DNA of 64,000 nt from Roseovarius sp. W115. Its GTDB lineage: Bacteria; Pseudomonadota; Alphaproteobacteria; Rhodobacterales; Rhodobacteraceae. The stretch lies in NCBI RefSeq assembly GCF_032842945.2, contig NZ_CP146606.1, positions 1 to 64,000 of the forward strand, read 5' to 3'. Below the pieces are notes generated by a model. It did no database searches and was not told where the DNA came from. It saw only the letters and a program-made list of their open reading frames with translations. Below, one piece after another: positions 27,101 to 35,509 of the stretch (its first letter is position 1; each line of letters begins with the position of its first letter). A program made the translations under genes and the position numbers.

Positions 27101-28182
27101 TCACGACCCGCCGCAGTTAGTGCCAAAATTGCTTCGATCACGGATTGATCCGTCGGCGTGCCGCCATAAATCGGCTGGCCTGCCCCATCCTCGGGCACCG
27201 CCTCGGCCTGCGCCCGGCTCAATCCGGACACACGCCAGCGCATATTGCCCGCATCATAGGTCTTTTGTTCCACCTTGGGCCTGATCGTGCAGTCGCCACA
27301 GCGCAGATCATCGCCAAACCAGCTCACCACCAGCGAAGTGGCCTTGGCATGGGGCAATTCGCCGGTCAAATGATCCAGCGATGTGGCAAAATCGCTTTTG
27401 CCCGATGGGCTATTGGCGTTGACAGCGCGCCGCGCACCATACCCATAGGTCATGTTCGCCACAGTTGTGGCCAACGCATATTCCCCGCTGCCCGGCAAAA
27501 GCGCGGCACCGCGCACCGCCTGCACCAGATCGCCCTCAGCCGCGTCAACACCCTCTTGCGCAGGACGGCTGACCTCAAAGCTGAATTGCGGCACACGCCC
27601 GCCATAGGGGGTCAGGTCCAAATCCTCGATCACCACATAGGCCGTGCCGCGATAGGCGGGCACAGTGCCAACACCTTCCACGGCTTCAATCTTGGGATCA
27701 GGCAGCTGATCGCGAGAGCCGGTGTAGACCCGCAAGGTCAAATCCTCACGCGGCACTTCAAGCCCATCCGCCCAGATGCGGCCCACACGCGTAATCTCTC
27801 CCTCACAGAGCGCAATCGCCAGGCTAACAGAATAGGAATAACTGCGCGTCTTGGGACGGCTCGGTGCACCCTTGCCTCCGCCACCGCCGGATTCACGGAC
27901 AGTTTCGAGAAATTCGGTGGCCCAAATAACCTGTCCAGCCACTCGCGTGCGGCCATAGACCTGCGATATGGTCTCTCCTTCACCAGTGCCGGTAAGGCGC
28001 AGACGGTTCACACGCCCGGTCTCAACCGTGTCCGAACCTTGCCCCATCAAACGCTGATCAATGGAGCGCCCAATGACAGCCCCTGCAAAACGGCCCACTG
28101 CCGCCATGGACAACCCAAGAACCGAGCCACCCAAACCGCCACCAATGGCCGCGCCTGCCGCCGAGAGAATTACCGTTGCCAT
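24174..28182 (-). pseudogene. GTA gp15 host-contact/tail-tip protein, frameshifted near the C-terminus
   Basis: A very large protein (about 1335 residues once the frame is repaired) matching the RcGTA gp15 'megatron' at the tail tip. It has an N-terminal Gly/Ala-rich segment, a glycoside-hydrolase-like TIM-barrel part around IGYAADWSEYFGYQPQDGSG and FIGIDNYMPLSDWR, and a phage-tail-like C-terminal part. After EEISEQP (near 24303) the frame runs on into nonsense antisense to the zinc-finger gene, ending at 23869. The -1 neighbour frame gives the expected family end, DWTYTLAAQAADGLVGAY and QIDVAQISAKFGPG, stopping at 24174. One extra base in CCCGG (24299-24303) explains it. It is last in the GTA operon, 3 bases after gp14. 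Confidence 0.9.
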
Positions 28183-28185
28183 GCT

Positions 28186-28629
28186 CTAAATCTCCTCGGG
28201 GAATGCAAAACGGGCCACGATGCGTCGCCGCCACGCGCTGGTCAGAGAACTTTCCACCACGCCATGACTAGAATAGGCATGCACAAACTTTGCCTGCGCT
28301 CCTGTCTGTGTGACCACGCCCAGATGCTTGGCCACCGATCCGTCACGCATGCGAAAGAGCACCACATCCCCCAATGCGGCCTCCTCCCGGTCCTTGGGGC
28401 GCAAATGCCGCCCCGCTGCGCGCCAAAGCACCTCGTCGCGTGCGGGCTCTGACCAGTCCATGCTGTAGGGCGGCACCGCCTCGGGCTCTGCCCCATAGAG
28501 CGCACGCCAAATTCCCCGGATCAGGCCAAGACAATCCGCCCCCGCCCCTTTGCGGCTGGCCTGATGCCGATAGGGTGTGCCAAGCCAGTCCCGCGCCTCA
28601 GCCACCACACGCGCCTCAACCCCGCTCAT
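28186..28629 (-). CDS. GTA gp14, NlpC/P60-family cell-wall peptidase
   Basis: A 147-residue papain-like peptidase of the GTA tail that helps penetrate the recipient wall. The catalytic Cys is in GAGADCLGLIRGIW (about residue 33), and the His lies in VAKHLGVVTQ (about residue 105), followed by the polar third residue in the next strand. LGTPYRHQ is the usual N-terminal NlpC/P60 segment. It overlaps gp13 by four bases (28626-28629) and lies three bases before gp15, in the invariant GTA order. Confidence 0.92.
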   Translation of the reverse strand: MSGVEARVVAEARDWLGTPYRHQASRKGAGADCLGLIRGIWRALYGAEPEAVPPYSMDWSEPARDEVLWRAAGRHLRPKDREEAALGDVVLFRMRDGSVAKHLGVVTQTGAQAKFVHAYSSHGVVESSLTSAWRRRIVARFAFPEEI

Positions 28630-29516
28630 GCCCTGCGGCTCCCGCCATCCAGTACTTGTGCACGGGTTGGATCGCTGATCGACCAGTCATCTCCGGGAAT
28701 GTCTGGAAAGCCTTGAAAATTCAGGAAATTGTTGAACTTGGCTTGACAGGTTTCGCGCGCCTTGTCGCATCCCGCCTCAAGGCGCAATGAATCGCCTGGC
28801 GCAATCTCTGCCCGGATCGGATGCCAAAGCTCCAGGACACGCGCATTGGCGGTCTCACTGTCACTCTTGATCAGGCCTGACAGCCCTGCGGCCTCACCGT
28901 CCAGCACGCGCAGCACGCCATGCCGGAACCACCCCGGATCAAACCCGGCCAGCGCAGCAAAGCGCAGCACCCGTCGACCTTCGATCGTCTCAACCGGCAC
29001 GTCAGTTGTGTAACCCGGTGTGCTGAGGTCAAACCCACATCCTTCATCCCCCAAAACCGCCGAGCATGGCTTTTGAAACACCCGTCCCAAAGGCACGTTG
29101 AGCTTATCTGTCAACCCGCGCAGCTCGGCCTCAAAAGCCCCGCCCGCACGGCGGATTTCCCCAATTGTGCCGCGAAAAAGAAGCTGCCGCTCGTCTACAT
29201 TGGCCCAATTGACCAACCACGCGCGCACCTCAGCGCCGTCATACCGCCCAGCCTCAATATCCGCATCGCGAATGGCCGCATCGCTCAGCGCCCCCACCGC
29301 CTCGGAATTGTCCACCGACAACCCCGTGGTTTGCTGCAACGCCGCCGCAGAAAGCCCTGTTTCTGCTTTGAAAACGACGTTCTCAAAACTCAGATCCATA
29401 TCGTGATCTGTAAACCCAAGTATCTCGCCATCACGGCGCGTCACCGCCCAGCATCGCGCCGTTGTCGCCTGCCCGGTCTGCAAATGCGCCTTCAGCCCGG
29501 CATCAAACCCGCTCAT
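28626..29516 (-). CDS. GTA gp13, tail hub protein (DUF2163 family)
   Basis: A 296-residue structural protein of the DUF2163 / BR0599 phage family, the baseplate hub of GTA tails. Conserved parts include CWAVTRRDGEILGFTDHD near the start, the Cys-containing KPCSAVLGDEGCGFDLS (about residues 154-170), and CQAKFNNFLNFQGFPDIPG near the end, a strong family signature. It overlaps gp12 and gp14 by four bases each, indicating coupled translation in the tail module. Confidence 0.94.
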   Translation of the reverse strand: MSGFDAGLKAHLQTGQATTARCWAVTRRDGEILGFTDHDMDLSFENVVFKAETGLSAAALQQTTGLSVDNSEAVGALSDAAIRDADIEAGRYDGAEVRAWLVNWANVDERQLLFRGTIGEIRRAGGAFEAELRGLTDKLNVPLGRVFQKPCSAVLGDEGCGFDLSTPGYTTDVPVETIEGRRVLRFAALAGFDPGWFRHGVLRVLDGEAAGLSGLIKSDSETANARVLELWHPIRAEIAPGDSLRLEAGCDKARETCQAKFNNFLNFQGFPDIPGDDWSISDPTRAQVLDGGSRRA

Positions 29517-30145
29517 ACGCGCACCTCGACGATGGGCACGTTGGGCGCTTCTCCGGCCTGAAAACTGGCCAGGCTGGTGTGAATGCGGTCGGTGTCAAAC
29601 CGCACCGGGACATCGAATTCAAACCCGGCGGTGATTGGCACGCCGGTGTTCACGGGATGGGCAAAAGTGACCACGCCGGTTGTAGTATCCACGCTGTAAT
29701 GCACGCCCTCTTGCTGCGCATCTCCGCCCAGACCCACACGCACCGTCCCGTCCACAGGCTTGGTGATCGGCCGCGCATAGGTTGTTTCACCCGAGCGATA
29801 CGTCTTGATAAGCTGAAACGCATCGGTCACGTCATCTCCGGTGCCAATGATCTGATCTTCATAGGCAATCTCACCGAGCGCCGGGCAGGATTTGTAATCC
29901 GTCCAATCCTTCCAGCGGAACCCGTAGATCTGCCCTTGCCGTGCCTCGAAAAACGCGATCAGCGTCTCGATATCATCGAGGCTGCGCATGGCCACGCCCG
30001 CGTCATAGCGCCTGCGCGAATGGCGCCAGGGCGTGTTGCGCTCTTCAAACCCATTGGCCAGCGTGACCACATCCGTGTACCGCTCTGGCCCGCCAATCGA
30101 GCCAAAACTCAGGCTCGCCGGAAAACGTATCTCGTGAAAGCTCAT
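29513..30145 (-). CDS. GTA gp12, distal tail protein (DUF2460 family)
   Basis: A 210-residue protein of the DUF2460 / TIGR02217 family. FHEIRFPASLSFGSIGGPER at the N-terminus and the central FEARQGQIYGFRWKDWTDYK are near-invariant in this family. It forms the distal tail ring that joins the tube to the hub. It starts 15 bases after gp11 and overlaps gp13 by four. Confidence 0.95.
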   Translation of the reverse strand: MSFHEIRFPASLSFGSIGGPERYTDVVTLANGFEERNTPWRHSRRRYDAGVAMRSLDDIETLIAFFEARQGQIYGFRWKDWTDYKSCPALGEIAYEDQIIGTGDDVTDAFQLIKTYRSGETTYARPITKPVDGTVRVGLGGDAQQEGVHYSVDTTTGVVTFAHPVNTGVPITAGFEFDVPVRFDTDRIHTSLASFQAGEAPNVPIVEVRV

Positions 30146-30160
30146 GCTCTGCCCCTTGAT

Positions 30161-30820
30161 TTAGCGATTGCGATTGCCGCGCCCGATCACGCGCCCCAGT
30201 TGAGCGGCGATCTGAGCCTGTGAGCGACGAAATCCTTCAACATCCGGGGTCGAGACATTCATCACCACGCTGATCGGCTGGCCGCCCCCGCCACGCACCC
30301 CCAGCTTGCCATCGGCCCCGCGCGCCAGCGGCATGATCGCCTCTGGTCCGGCCTCCCCCATCAGGCCCATACCGCCCCGCATTGGAAAAGTCGTTGGCCC
30401 GCCGATCACCCCGCCATTGGCAAAAGGCTGCACCCTGCCCTGAGCAAAGCTGCCGCCCTTCTCAAACGGAAGCAGATTGCCCACCAGCGCGCCGATCCCA
30501 TCGGAGATCAGCCCACCCACCTGATTGGTCACCGGGCGCACGGCGGCATTGAATACCGAATTGACCATCGAATTGGCCAAATTACGCAGTGAGTCCGACA
30601 GGCTGTCGCCATCGACAACCGCGCTGCGCATCGCTTTGGTCAACCCTCGGCTAAAGCTGCGCTCCATCCGCGCCGCATCTTGGCCGGTGCCCGCAAAGCT
30701 GAGCTTCACGCGCGCCATCTCCGTGTTGAACGCCGCGGCCATATCGCTTGCCGCGCCCAGGTTTTCATCCAGCGCCGCAATCTGCGCATCCAAGTCGTCA
30801 AGCCCGCCAATCTCAGCCAT
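30161..30820 (-). CDS. GTA gp11, tail tape-measure protein
   Basis: A 219-residue tape-measure protein, short because GTA tails are short. It has an N-terminal charged helix (residues 1-60), then a Gly/Ala-rich hydrophobic region and the signature GGSFAQGRVQPFANGGVIGG and FPMRGGMGLMGEAGPEAIMP (about 130-175), which is shared with siphophage tape measures. It overlaps the chaperone gene gp10.1 by eight bases. Confidence 0.92.
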   Translation of the reverse strand: MAEIGGLDDLDAQIAALDENLGAASDMAAAFNTEMARVKLSFAGTGQDAARMERSFSRGLTKAMRSAVVDGDSLSDSLRNLANSMVNSVFNAAVRPVTNQVGGLISDGIGALVGNLLPFEKGGSFAQGRVQPFANGGVIGGPTTFPMRGGMGLMGEAGPEAIMPLARGADGKLGVRGGGGQPISVVMNVSTPDVEGFRRSQAQIAAQLGRVIGRGNRNR

Positions 30821-31031
30821 CTTTCACCTCGTTTTGTTCGTCGGGATATGCAGAAAGCAACTGCTCAAACCGCGCGCGTCTGAGCGGCCTGAACCCGGCA
30901 GGCTTGCCCAGCATCAGTTCAAACTCAGCCGGCGTCAGCGCCCAGAAAGCCGCCGGCGACAGTCGCAGCATGCCGATTCCGGCCTGCATCAAACCGACCC
31001 AGTCAAACCGTTCTGCACCTGCCCCGCTCAT
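30813..31031 (-). CDS. GTA tail assembly chaperone (gp10.1, TIGR02216 type)
   Basis: A 72-residue protein with the signature FDWVGLMQAGIGMLRLSP and FWALTPAEFELML typical of the small GTA chaperone encoded between gp10 and gp11. It overlaps gp10 by four bases and gp11 by eight. In siphophages such pairs are often linked by programmed frameshifting; here they are simply two overlapping frames. Confidence 0.9.
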   Translation of the reverse strand: MSGAGAERFDWVGLMQAGIGMLRLSPAAFWALTPAEFELMLGKPAGFRPLRRARFEQLLSAYPDEQNEVKDG

Positions 31032-31357
31032 GCGCTCTCGGCGTTCAAAAACGCGCGCGTCAGTAGCGCAGCAGCAGCACGCGCCGCGCCCACCGGCCCA
31101 CCCTCAATTTCTGCACTGAGCAGATCCTCGGCCGTGCCAGTCCACCCCCCACCGCGCAGCCCCGCCACAATCAGCGCCAGCACATCACGAGTGGAGAACC
31201 CACCATTCTCAAACCGCTTGATCAGTGCGACCAGTGAGTCCGCCTCAAGCCCCGCCTCAAGCTCAGCCAGAGCCCCCAGCGTCAGCTTAAGAACGTGACG
31301 CGTGCCATCAATCACAAGCGCCACTTCTCCGGCATACGGGTTCGCCATACCGTTCAC
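31028..31357 (-). CDS. GTA gp10, tail chaperone family protein
   Basis: A 109-residue protein of the GTA-gp10 family. MANPYAGEVALVIDGTRHVL and KLTLGALAELEAGLEADSLV cover the characteristic first half, which resembles tail-assembly chaperones with a short beta region followed by helices. It overlaps gp9 (31354-31357) and gp10.1 (31028-31031) by four bases each. Confidence 0.92.
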   Translation of the reverse strand: MNGMANPYAGEVALVIDGTRHVLKLTLGALAELEAGLEADSLVALIKRFENGGFSTRDVLALIVAGLRGGGWTGTAEDLLSAEIEGGPVGAARAAAALLTRAFLNAESA

Positions 31358-31767
31358 GCCGCCACAAAGCTGAGCTGACCCGCCGAAGACAGTGCCAGCT
31401 CATAGGTCGCCTCGCCGTCATGCGTACCCGCATATTCAATCGAACTGACCTGAAACGGGCCTTCGATGATGCCGAAATCCGGAATCACCACCTGAAAATC
31501 CGGCATTTCCCCGTCGAAAAAGATCTGCCGCGCACGTTCATCGCTGCTTTCGTCGCGAAAGATGCCCGAGCCGCTGATCGCGGCTGATTTCACGCCCGCC
31601 CCGGCCAGCAACTCGCGCCAGCCACCTGCGGATTCCAGGCTCGTGACATCCACGCTTTCTGCGTTGAAGCTGATCCGCGTCGCCCGAAGGCCCGCCACAG
31701 TCTGAAAGTTTCCGTCGCCTGTAAGGTCGATCTTGACCAAAAGGTCTTTGCCATTTTGCACTGCCAT
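31354..31767 (-). CDS. GTA gp9, major tail tube protein
   Basis: A 137-residue tail-tube protein of the TIGR02126 phage major tail family. MAVQNGKDLLVKIDLTGDG at the start, ATRISFNAESVDVTSLES, and SGIFRDESSDERARQIFFDG are characteristic. It polymerises into the tail tube. The gene is preceded by a 26-base gap after gp8, with GGAGACAGACATC as ribosome-binding site, which is expected for an abundantly made protein. Confidence 0.95.
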   Translation of the reverse strand: MAVQNGKDLLVKIDLTGDGNFQTVAGLRATRISFNAESVDVTSLESAGGWRELLAGAGVKSAAISGSGIFRDESSDERARQIFFDGEMPDFQVVIPDFGIIEGPFQVSSIEYAGTHDGEATYELALSSAGQLSFVAA

Positions 31768-31793
31768 GATGTCTGTCTCCGAAACTGTTGGGG

Positions 31794-32207
31794 TTACGCG
31801 GTGTCGTCCACACGCGCGCGAAAAATAAGATCGATCCGCCTGAGCGCGCCGGTGCCTTCGCGCTGCGCCCGGGCGCGATAGAAGTTGAGCGAACTTAAAC
31901 GTCCTCGGCTCAACACGAGAGGCGCACCAACAAGCGCATCACTGATTGCCCCTGCGACCTCCTTGGCGGCATGAAAGCCCGACACTTCTGTCACCACTGA
32001 AACGGTGAACCGATGCCATGCCCCCTGCCCGGTGACATCTGATTGCACCTGTGCGTCCTCAGGTCCGAGCGTCACATAGACAGGGGGCATACTGCCCTGG
32101 GGCAGCGCATCATATATCGCGCCTGCCACCAGATCATTCAAAGCAGTATCCGCCGACAAACGTTGATAAACCGCCGCCTGCAAAGCGGCTGCTACGCCAT
32201 AGCTCAC
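31794..32207 (-). CDS. GTA gp8, tail terminator (DUF3168)
   Basis: A 137-residue protein of the DUF3168 family. ALQAAVYQRLSADTALNDLV near the start and VYVTLGPEDAQVQSDVTGQG in the middle fit the family, as does the RVDDTA end. It caps the tail tube at the head-tail joint. It overlaps gp7 by four bases (32204-32207). Confidence 0.92.
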   Translation of the reverse strand: MSYGVAAALQAAVYQRLSADTALNDLVAGAIYDALPQGSMPPVYVTLGPEDAQVQSDVTGQGAWHRFTVSVVTEVSGFHAAKEVAGAISDALVGAPLVLSRGRLSSLNFYRARAQREGTGALRRIDLIFRARVDDTA

Positions 32208-32542
32208 AGCGCGACCTCCTCTTCACAAAAGCAGGTCAGATAGCGCGCCTGCGCATCTGCTTCGGCCACAGCCTGAATGCGAAAGACACGCACGCCTTCG
32301 CGAAACCTCTGGCCAGGCGTGGGCCGCGATGGCGCACCATAGGGCGCCGCACGTACAATGATACGATACACAGTGGTCGATAGGCTCACCGCCTCACCGG
32401 ATGCATCTCGGCCCGTGCGCGCCTGCACGTCGGCCCAGACCGCGCCGAGTGACACCCAAGTGTCATCAAATCCACCCGCACCATCCGGTGTGCGTTCCCG
32501 ATGTTCCAGCATCAAATGCCGGTTGAGACGTGGACCATTCAT
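32204..32542 (-). CDS. GTA gp7, head-tail joining (stopper) protein
   Basis: A 112-residue phage head-closure protein of the H_T_join family (SPP1 gp16-like). LNRHLMLEHRERTPDGAGGF and WVSLGAVWADVQARTGRD, then PTPGQRFREGVRVFRIQAVA, are characteristic. It lies between the adaptor and the tail terminator and overlaps both neighbours by four bases. Confidence 0.93.
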   Translation of the reverse strand: MNGPRLNRHLMLEHRERTPDGAGGFDDTWVSLGAVWADVQARTGRDASGEAVSLSTTVYRIIVRAAPYGAPSRPTPGQRFREGVRVFRIQAVAEADAQARYLTCFCEEEVAL

Positions 32543-33141
32543 GACAAACGACCCCCGCTCAGCAAGCGCACGGTACGATAGCGCTCGATCAGGGATTTGA
32601 CCCCAAAAGGCATCTGTGTGTCGCCCTGACGCGTCTCATGACGATGCTCGTAGTAATGCGCCGCCAGCAGGATCACCGCCTGCCCAAGATCCGCAGGCAA
32701 ACCGCCCCAGGCGCTGGCATAACCCGCCACAAAGCTCAGCTCAGCCACGCCGCCGGGCGGCACACCGGGCAATGTACTGCCCACAGGGCGCAGGATTGGA
32801 CGTTGCGCATCGGCCTCCAGCACGTAATGCGTGGTGTCGATGGTCTCTTCTTCTTCAATCCGGTTGCGCAGGATCAATGAAACAATCTCGCTTACAGGCG
32901 CCACCGGAAGCGCTTGGCCCGTGGCATCCCACCACCGGGTCAGCGTCCATGAAAAAGTGCGCGTAATCAAAATCTTTCCAGTACGCGCCTCAATCGCCGA
33001 CACTGCCGCGCGCAGATAGCTTTCCAAAAGCGGATCTTGCACATCCGCATCCGAAAACCCGGTTCCCAGCTTGAGATGCGACTTGAACTCATCCACCGGC
33101 AGCGCGGATTGAGAAACGGCAGTCTCTTCGATTAACATCAT
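32539..33141 (-). CDS. GTA gp6, head-tail adaptor
   Basis: A 200-residue protein of the phage gp6-like connector family that binds the portal ring. The signature stretch is VDEFKSHLKLGTGFSDADVQ with LLESYLRAAVSAIEARTGK. The frame is open to 33234, but ATG 33141 is chosen because GGAG lies seven bases before it. The family also starts a few residues before the FKSHL helix. The C-terminus overlaps gp7 by four bases. Confidence 0.9.
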   Translation of the reverse strand: MMLIEETAVSQSALPVDEFKSHLKLGTGFSDADVQDPLLESYLRAAVSAIEARTGKILITRTFSWTLTRWWDATGQALPVAPVSEIVSLILRNRIEEEETIDTTHYVLEADAQRPILRPVGSTLPGVPPGGVAELSFVAGYASAWGGLPADLGQAVILLAAHYYEHRHETRQGDTQMPFGVKSLIERYRTVRLLSGGRLS

Positions 33142-33286
33142 GGTTTCACTCCAGAAATCCCAACCCATCTCCTTGCTCGATGCCACGCACCCGATCTCAC
33201 ACCAAACCAAGGAGACGCGCCTGGCGGCTTGCAAGATGCGTGGGCAATGACCGGGGGCACAGGCCCCCGATCACACATGCCAAGGC

Positions 33287-34468
33287 TCAGGAAAGGCCGA
33301 ATTTCAGCAGTTTGATCGCCGCAAAATCGCTCACATCTCCGCCCACGCGCTTGGTGGCGTAAAACAGAACATGCGGCTTGGCTGAGAACGGATCGCGCAG
33401 CACGCGCAGGTCTGGGCGCTCTGCCACGGTGTAACCTGCACTGAAATCACCAAAGGCAATCGCGGTGGAATCTACGGCAATATCCGGCATGTCCTCGGCA
33501 ATCAGCACCGGATACCCCAGAAGACGCGCAGGCTCTCCGGCCGCAAGACCATCCGACCAAAGGAACCGCCCATCGGCATCCTTCAGCTTGCGCACCGCAC
33601 CGGCGGTCTTGGAATTCATCACGAATGTGCCATTTGCCCGGTACTGTGCGCCCAGCGCGTAAGCCAGATCAACAATCGCATCGGCTCCGTTGAAATCACC
33701 ATCCGCACCCGTGGCCACATAGCCCAGGTTGCCCCAGCTCCAGCCGCCATTGGCCACAATTGAATGGGTCAGAAAACCAGTGGGCTTGTCCACACCGTCG
33801 CCATTCACAAAGGCAGCGGCCTCTGCGCGGGCAAACTTGTCGGCGATCCGGCCAGCCAGCCACGCCTCGATGTCAAACGCACTGTCATCCAGCAGACGCT
33901 GTGACGCTTTCGGCAGCGCATTCAGCTCGTGCAGCGGAATGGAAATCCGGTCAATTGAAGGTGTTGAGGTTTCCGTCGCATCGCCGGTCTCAGAGGCCCA
34001 GCCATGGCCAATATCCGTGTGATCAATCAGCACATCATAAGACGTCGCCTCAACCTCAACCACATTGGCAATGGCGCGTACCGACGCGGTGCTGCCCAGA
34101 ACGCTCTTGATCGTGGCCGACGTCTCTGGGTCAACGAGGTAGCCCCCTTCTGCCGCCACAGCGGTACTGAGCGCCTTGCCTTCAAGCTCCAGTCCGCGCA
34201 GTCCATCATCATCGCCGGAGCGCAGGTAAGAGCCAAACGCCTTTTGATGCGGCGCGCCTGCATCCACGCTTTGCGAAAGTACCGGGCGTTTGGCGCCCAT
34301 TGATTTACGTTCCATCTTGGTCATCTTGTCGTCCTGTTGCTGAAGTCGCTGTTGAATGTCGGCCTGAAAGCCTTTGAGGTCGCTGACAAATCCCGCCATG
34401 GCGGCCTTGATCTCGGTGACCGGAGACAGATCTTCCCCGGCCCGAGACCGCGTCTCGGTGTTGCTCAT
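33287..34468 (-). CDS. GTA gp5, HK97-fold major capsid protein
   Basis: A 393-residue capsid protein. Residues 1-110 form a scaffolding-like delta region with a coiled coil (ADIQQRLQQQDDKMTKMERK) that the gp4 protease should remove. The HK97 fold follows from about 120 (STAVAAEGGYLVDPETSATI) through SQRLLDDSAFDIEAWLAGRI to the terminal FYATKRVGGDVSDFAAIK. It is the most strongly needed structural product. A 145-base gap to gp6 is the largest in the operon. Confidence 0.96.
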   Translation of the reverse strand: MSNTETRSRAGEDLSPVTEIKAAMAGFVSDLKGFQADIQQRLQQQDDKMTKMERKSMGAKRPVLSQSVDAGAPHQKAFGSYLRSGDDDGLRGLELEGKALSTAVAAEGGYLVDPETSATIKSVLGSTASVRAIANVVEVEATSYDVLIDHTDIGHGWASETGDATETSTPSIDRISIPLHELNALPKASQRLLDDSAFDIEAWLAGRIADKFARAEAAAFVNGDGVDKPTGFLTHSIVANGGWSWGNLGYVATGADGDFNGADAIVDLAYALGAQYRANGTFVMNSKTAGAVRKLKDADGRFLWSDGLAAGEPARLLGYPVLIAEDMPDIAVDSTAIAFGDFSAGYTVAERPDLRVLRDPFSAKPHVLFYATKRVGGDVSDFAAIKLLKFGLS

Positions 34469-34507
34469 TTCTCGATCCTGTTTGGTTTCGTGGTTAGGGG
34501 CGCGCTG

Positions 34508-35062
34508 CTACATCTGCGCGATCTCCTGTCGGGCGTCCTCAAGGGCCGCCGCCAATTCACGCAAAGTGTCGCTGACCAGGGTATCGTCCTTGGCCCCCAC
34601 CCGCGCACTGGGCAGCATGGGGAAGGTCACAAGCGACACCTCCCAAAGCTCCAGTTCCTTCAAGAGCCGCTGGCCCTTGTCATCTCTGACCGCCTTCACG
34701 GTGCGGTACCCGATGCTCAGCCCGTCAATGGCCTGTGCTGCAATCAACGTGGCTGCTTCTCGGGCGCGCTCTATGCCATCCAGAAGCCGGCCCTTGACAT
34801 AAAGCCCCTTTTCATCTTCGCGCACCTCGTCCCAGACACCGATAGGCTGGGCCGGATCATGCTGCCAGAGCATCTTGATCTGACGCCCCTCCTCGGCAAG
34901 CCGCCGCAACGACCCGGAATACGCCCCGCGCTCAACCACATCGCCGCCACGGTCCTTGCGGCCAAAGTAACTGGCATAGCCTTCGATGTGCGTGCCATCA
35001 GTCACCGTGAGATCCTCATCAAATCGGCAAAACTTGCGCTCAAGCCCGGTCTCGGTCTGCAT
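34508..35062 (-). CDS. GTA gp4, HK97-family prohead protease
   Basis: A 184-residue capsid-maturation protease. Conserved segments are IEGYASYFGRKDRGGDVVERG and, around the catalytic His, MLWQHDPAQPIGVWDEVRED (the HDP His). The serine lies in IDGLSIGYRTV, followed by WEVSLVTFPM. ATG 35062 is preferred to 35086 because AAGGAG lies just upstream, and 184 residues matches RcGTA. It lies 39 bases before gp5. Confidence 0.93.
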   Translation of the reverse strand: MQTETGLERKFCRFDEDLTVTDGTHIEGYASYFGRKDRGGDVVERGAYSGSLRRLAEEGRQIKMLWQHDPAQPIGVWDEVREDEKGLYVKGRLLDGIERAREAATLIAAQAIDGLSIGYRTVKAVRDDKGQRLLKELELWEVSLVTFPMLPSARVGAKDDTLVSDTLRELAAALEDARQEIAQM

Positions 35063-35095
35063 CTGTTGCTCCTTTCGTCCACGCATCTGCGGACG

Positions 35096-35509
35096 TTAAC
35101 CTTGGTAAAAAGTGGTGATCGTGGTCCAAAGCGGGTGACAGCGGTGATAGGCATGGGCCCGACTGCCCTGGATCCCGTGCAGATCCCGCACAAGCCACGG
35201 CCCGCTATATTGCTCTCCCACTGGACGCGTGCGCGGCGAGTCATCGGAATGCGGCTCAAAATCGACGCTCAGACGCACCGGCCCTTCATACCAGACCAAC
35301 GCCAGGAACTCGCATTGCCGAACCTTGCGAAACCGCACGTAGAAACTCGTACCTTCACGGGTTTCTTCGTCGTGGCTCACCTCCACATCGCGCACCACCG
35401 GGAACCAACGTGCTTCCAGAACCGGCCCCGCTGCGAAAAACGCAGGCGTCAGCGCCAGAGACATGCCAACCACCAGCAAGCTGCTGGAGAATTTCGTGAA
35501 CTTAAACAC
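35096..35509 (-). CDS. Exported hypothetical protein inserted between GTA gp3.5 and gp4
   Basis: A 137-residue protein. I place its start at GTG 35509 (MFKFTKFSSSLLVVGMSLAL), which has AGGGGAG about eight bases upstream and overlaps the end of the gp3.5 frame by eight bases; the longer open frame to 35620 runs through gp3.5 in a wrong frame. Residues 10-26 form a signal peptide with an AFFA-AG cleavage site. The mature part is soluble and acidic, with two cysteines (RQCEF and YHRCHP). No family is recognised. Its place inside a structural operon suggests a GTA-related role or a recent insertion. Confidence 0.72.
   Translation of the reverse strand: MFKFTKFSSSLLVVGMSLALTPAFFAAGPVLEARWFPVVRDVEVSHDEETREGTSFYVRFRKVRQCEFLALVWYEGPVRLSVDFEPHSDDSPRTRPVGEQYSGPWLVRDLHGIQGSRAHAYHRCHPLWTTITTFYQG

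Noticed and set aside
27145..28452. 435-residue plus-strand frame antisense to GTA gp15 and gp14
   Set aside because: It mirrors the codon structure of the GTA genes, lacks any domain, and starts inside gp15.
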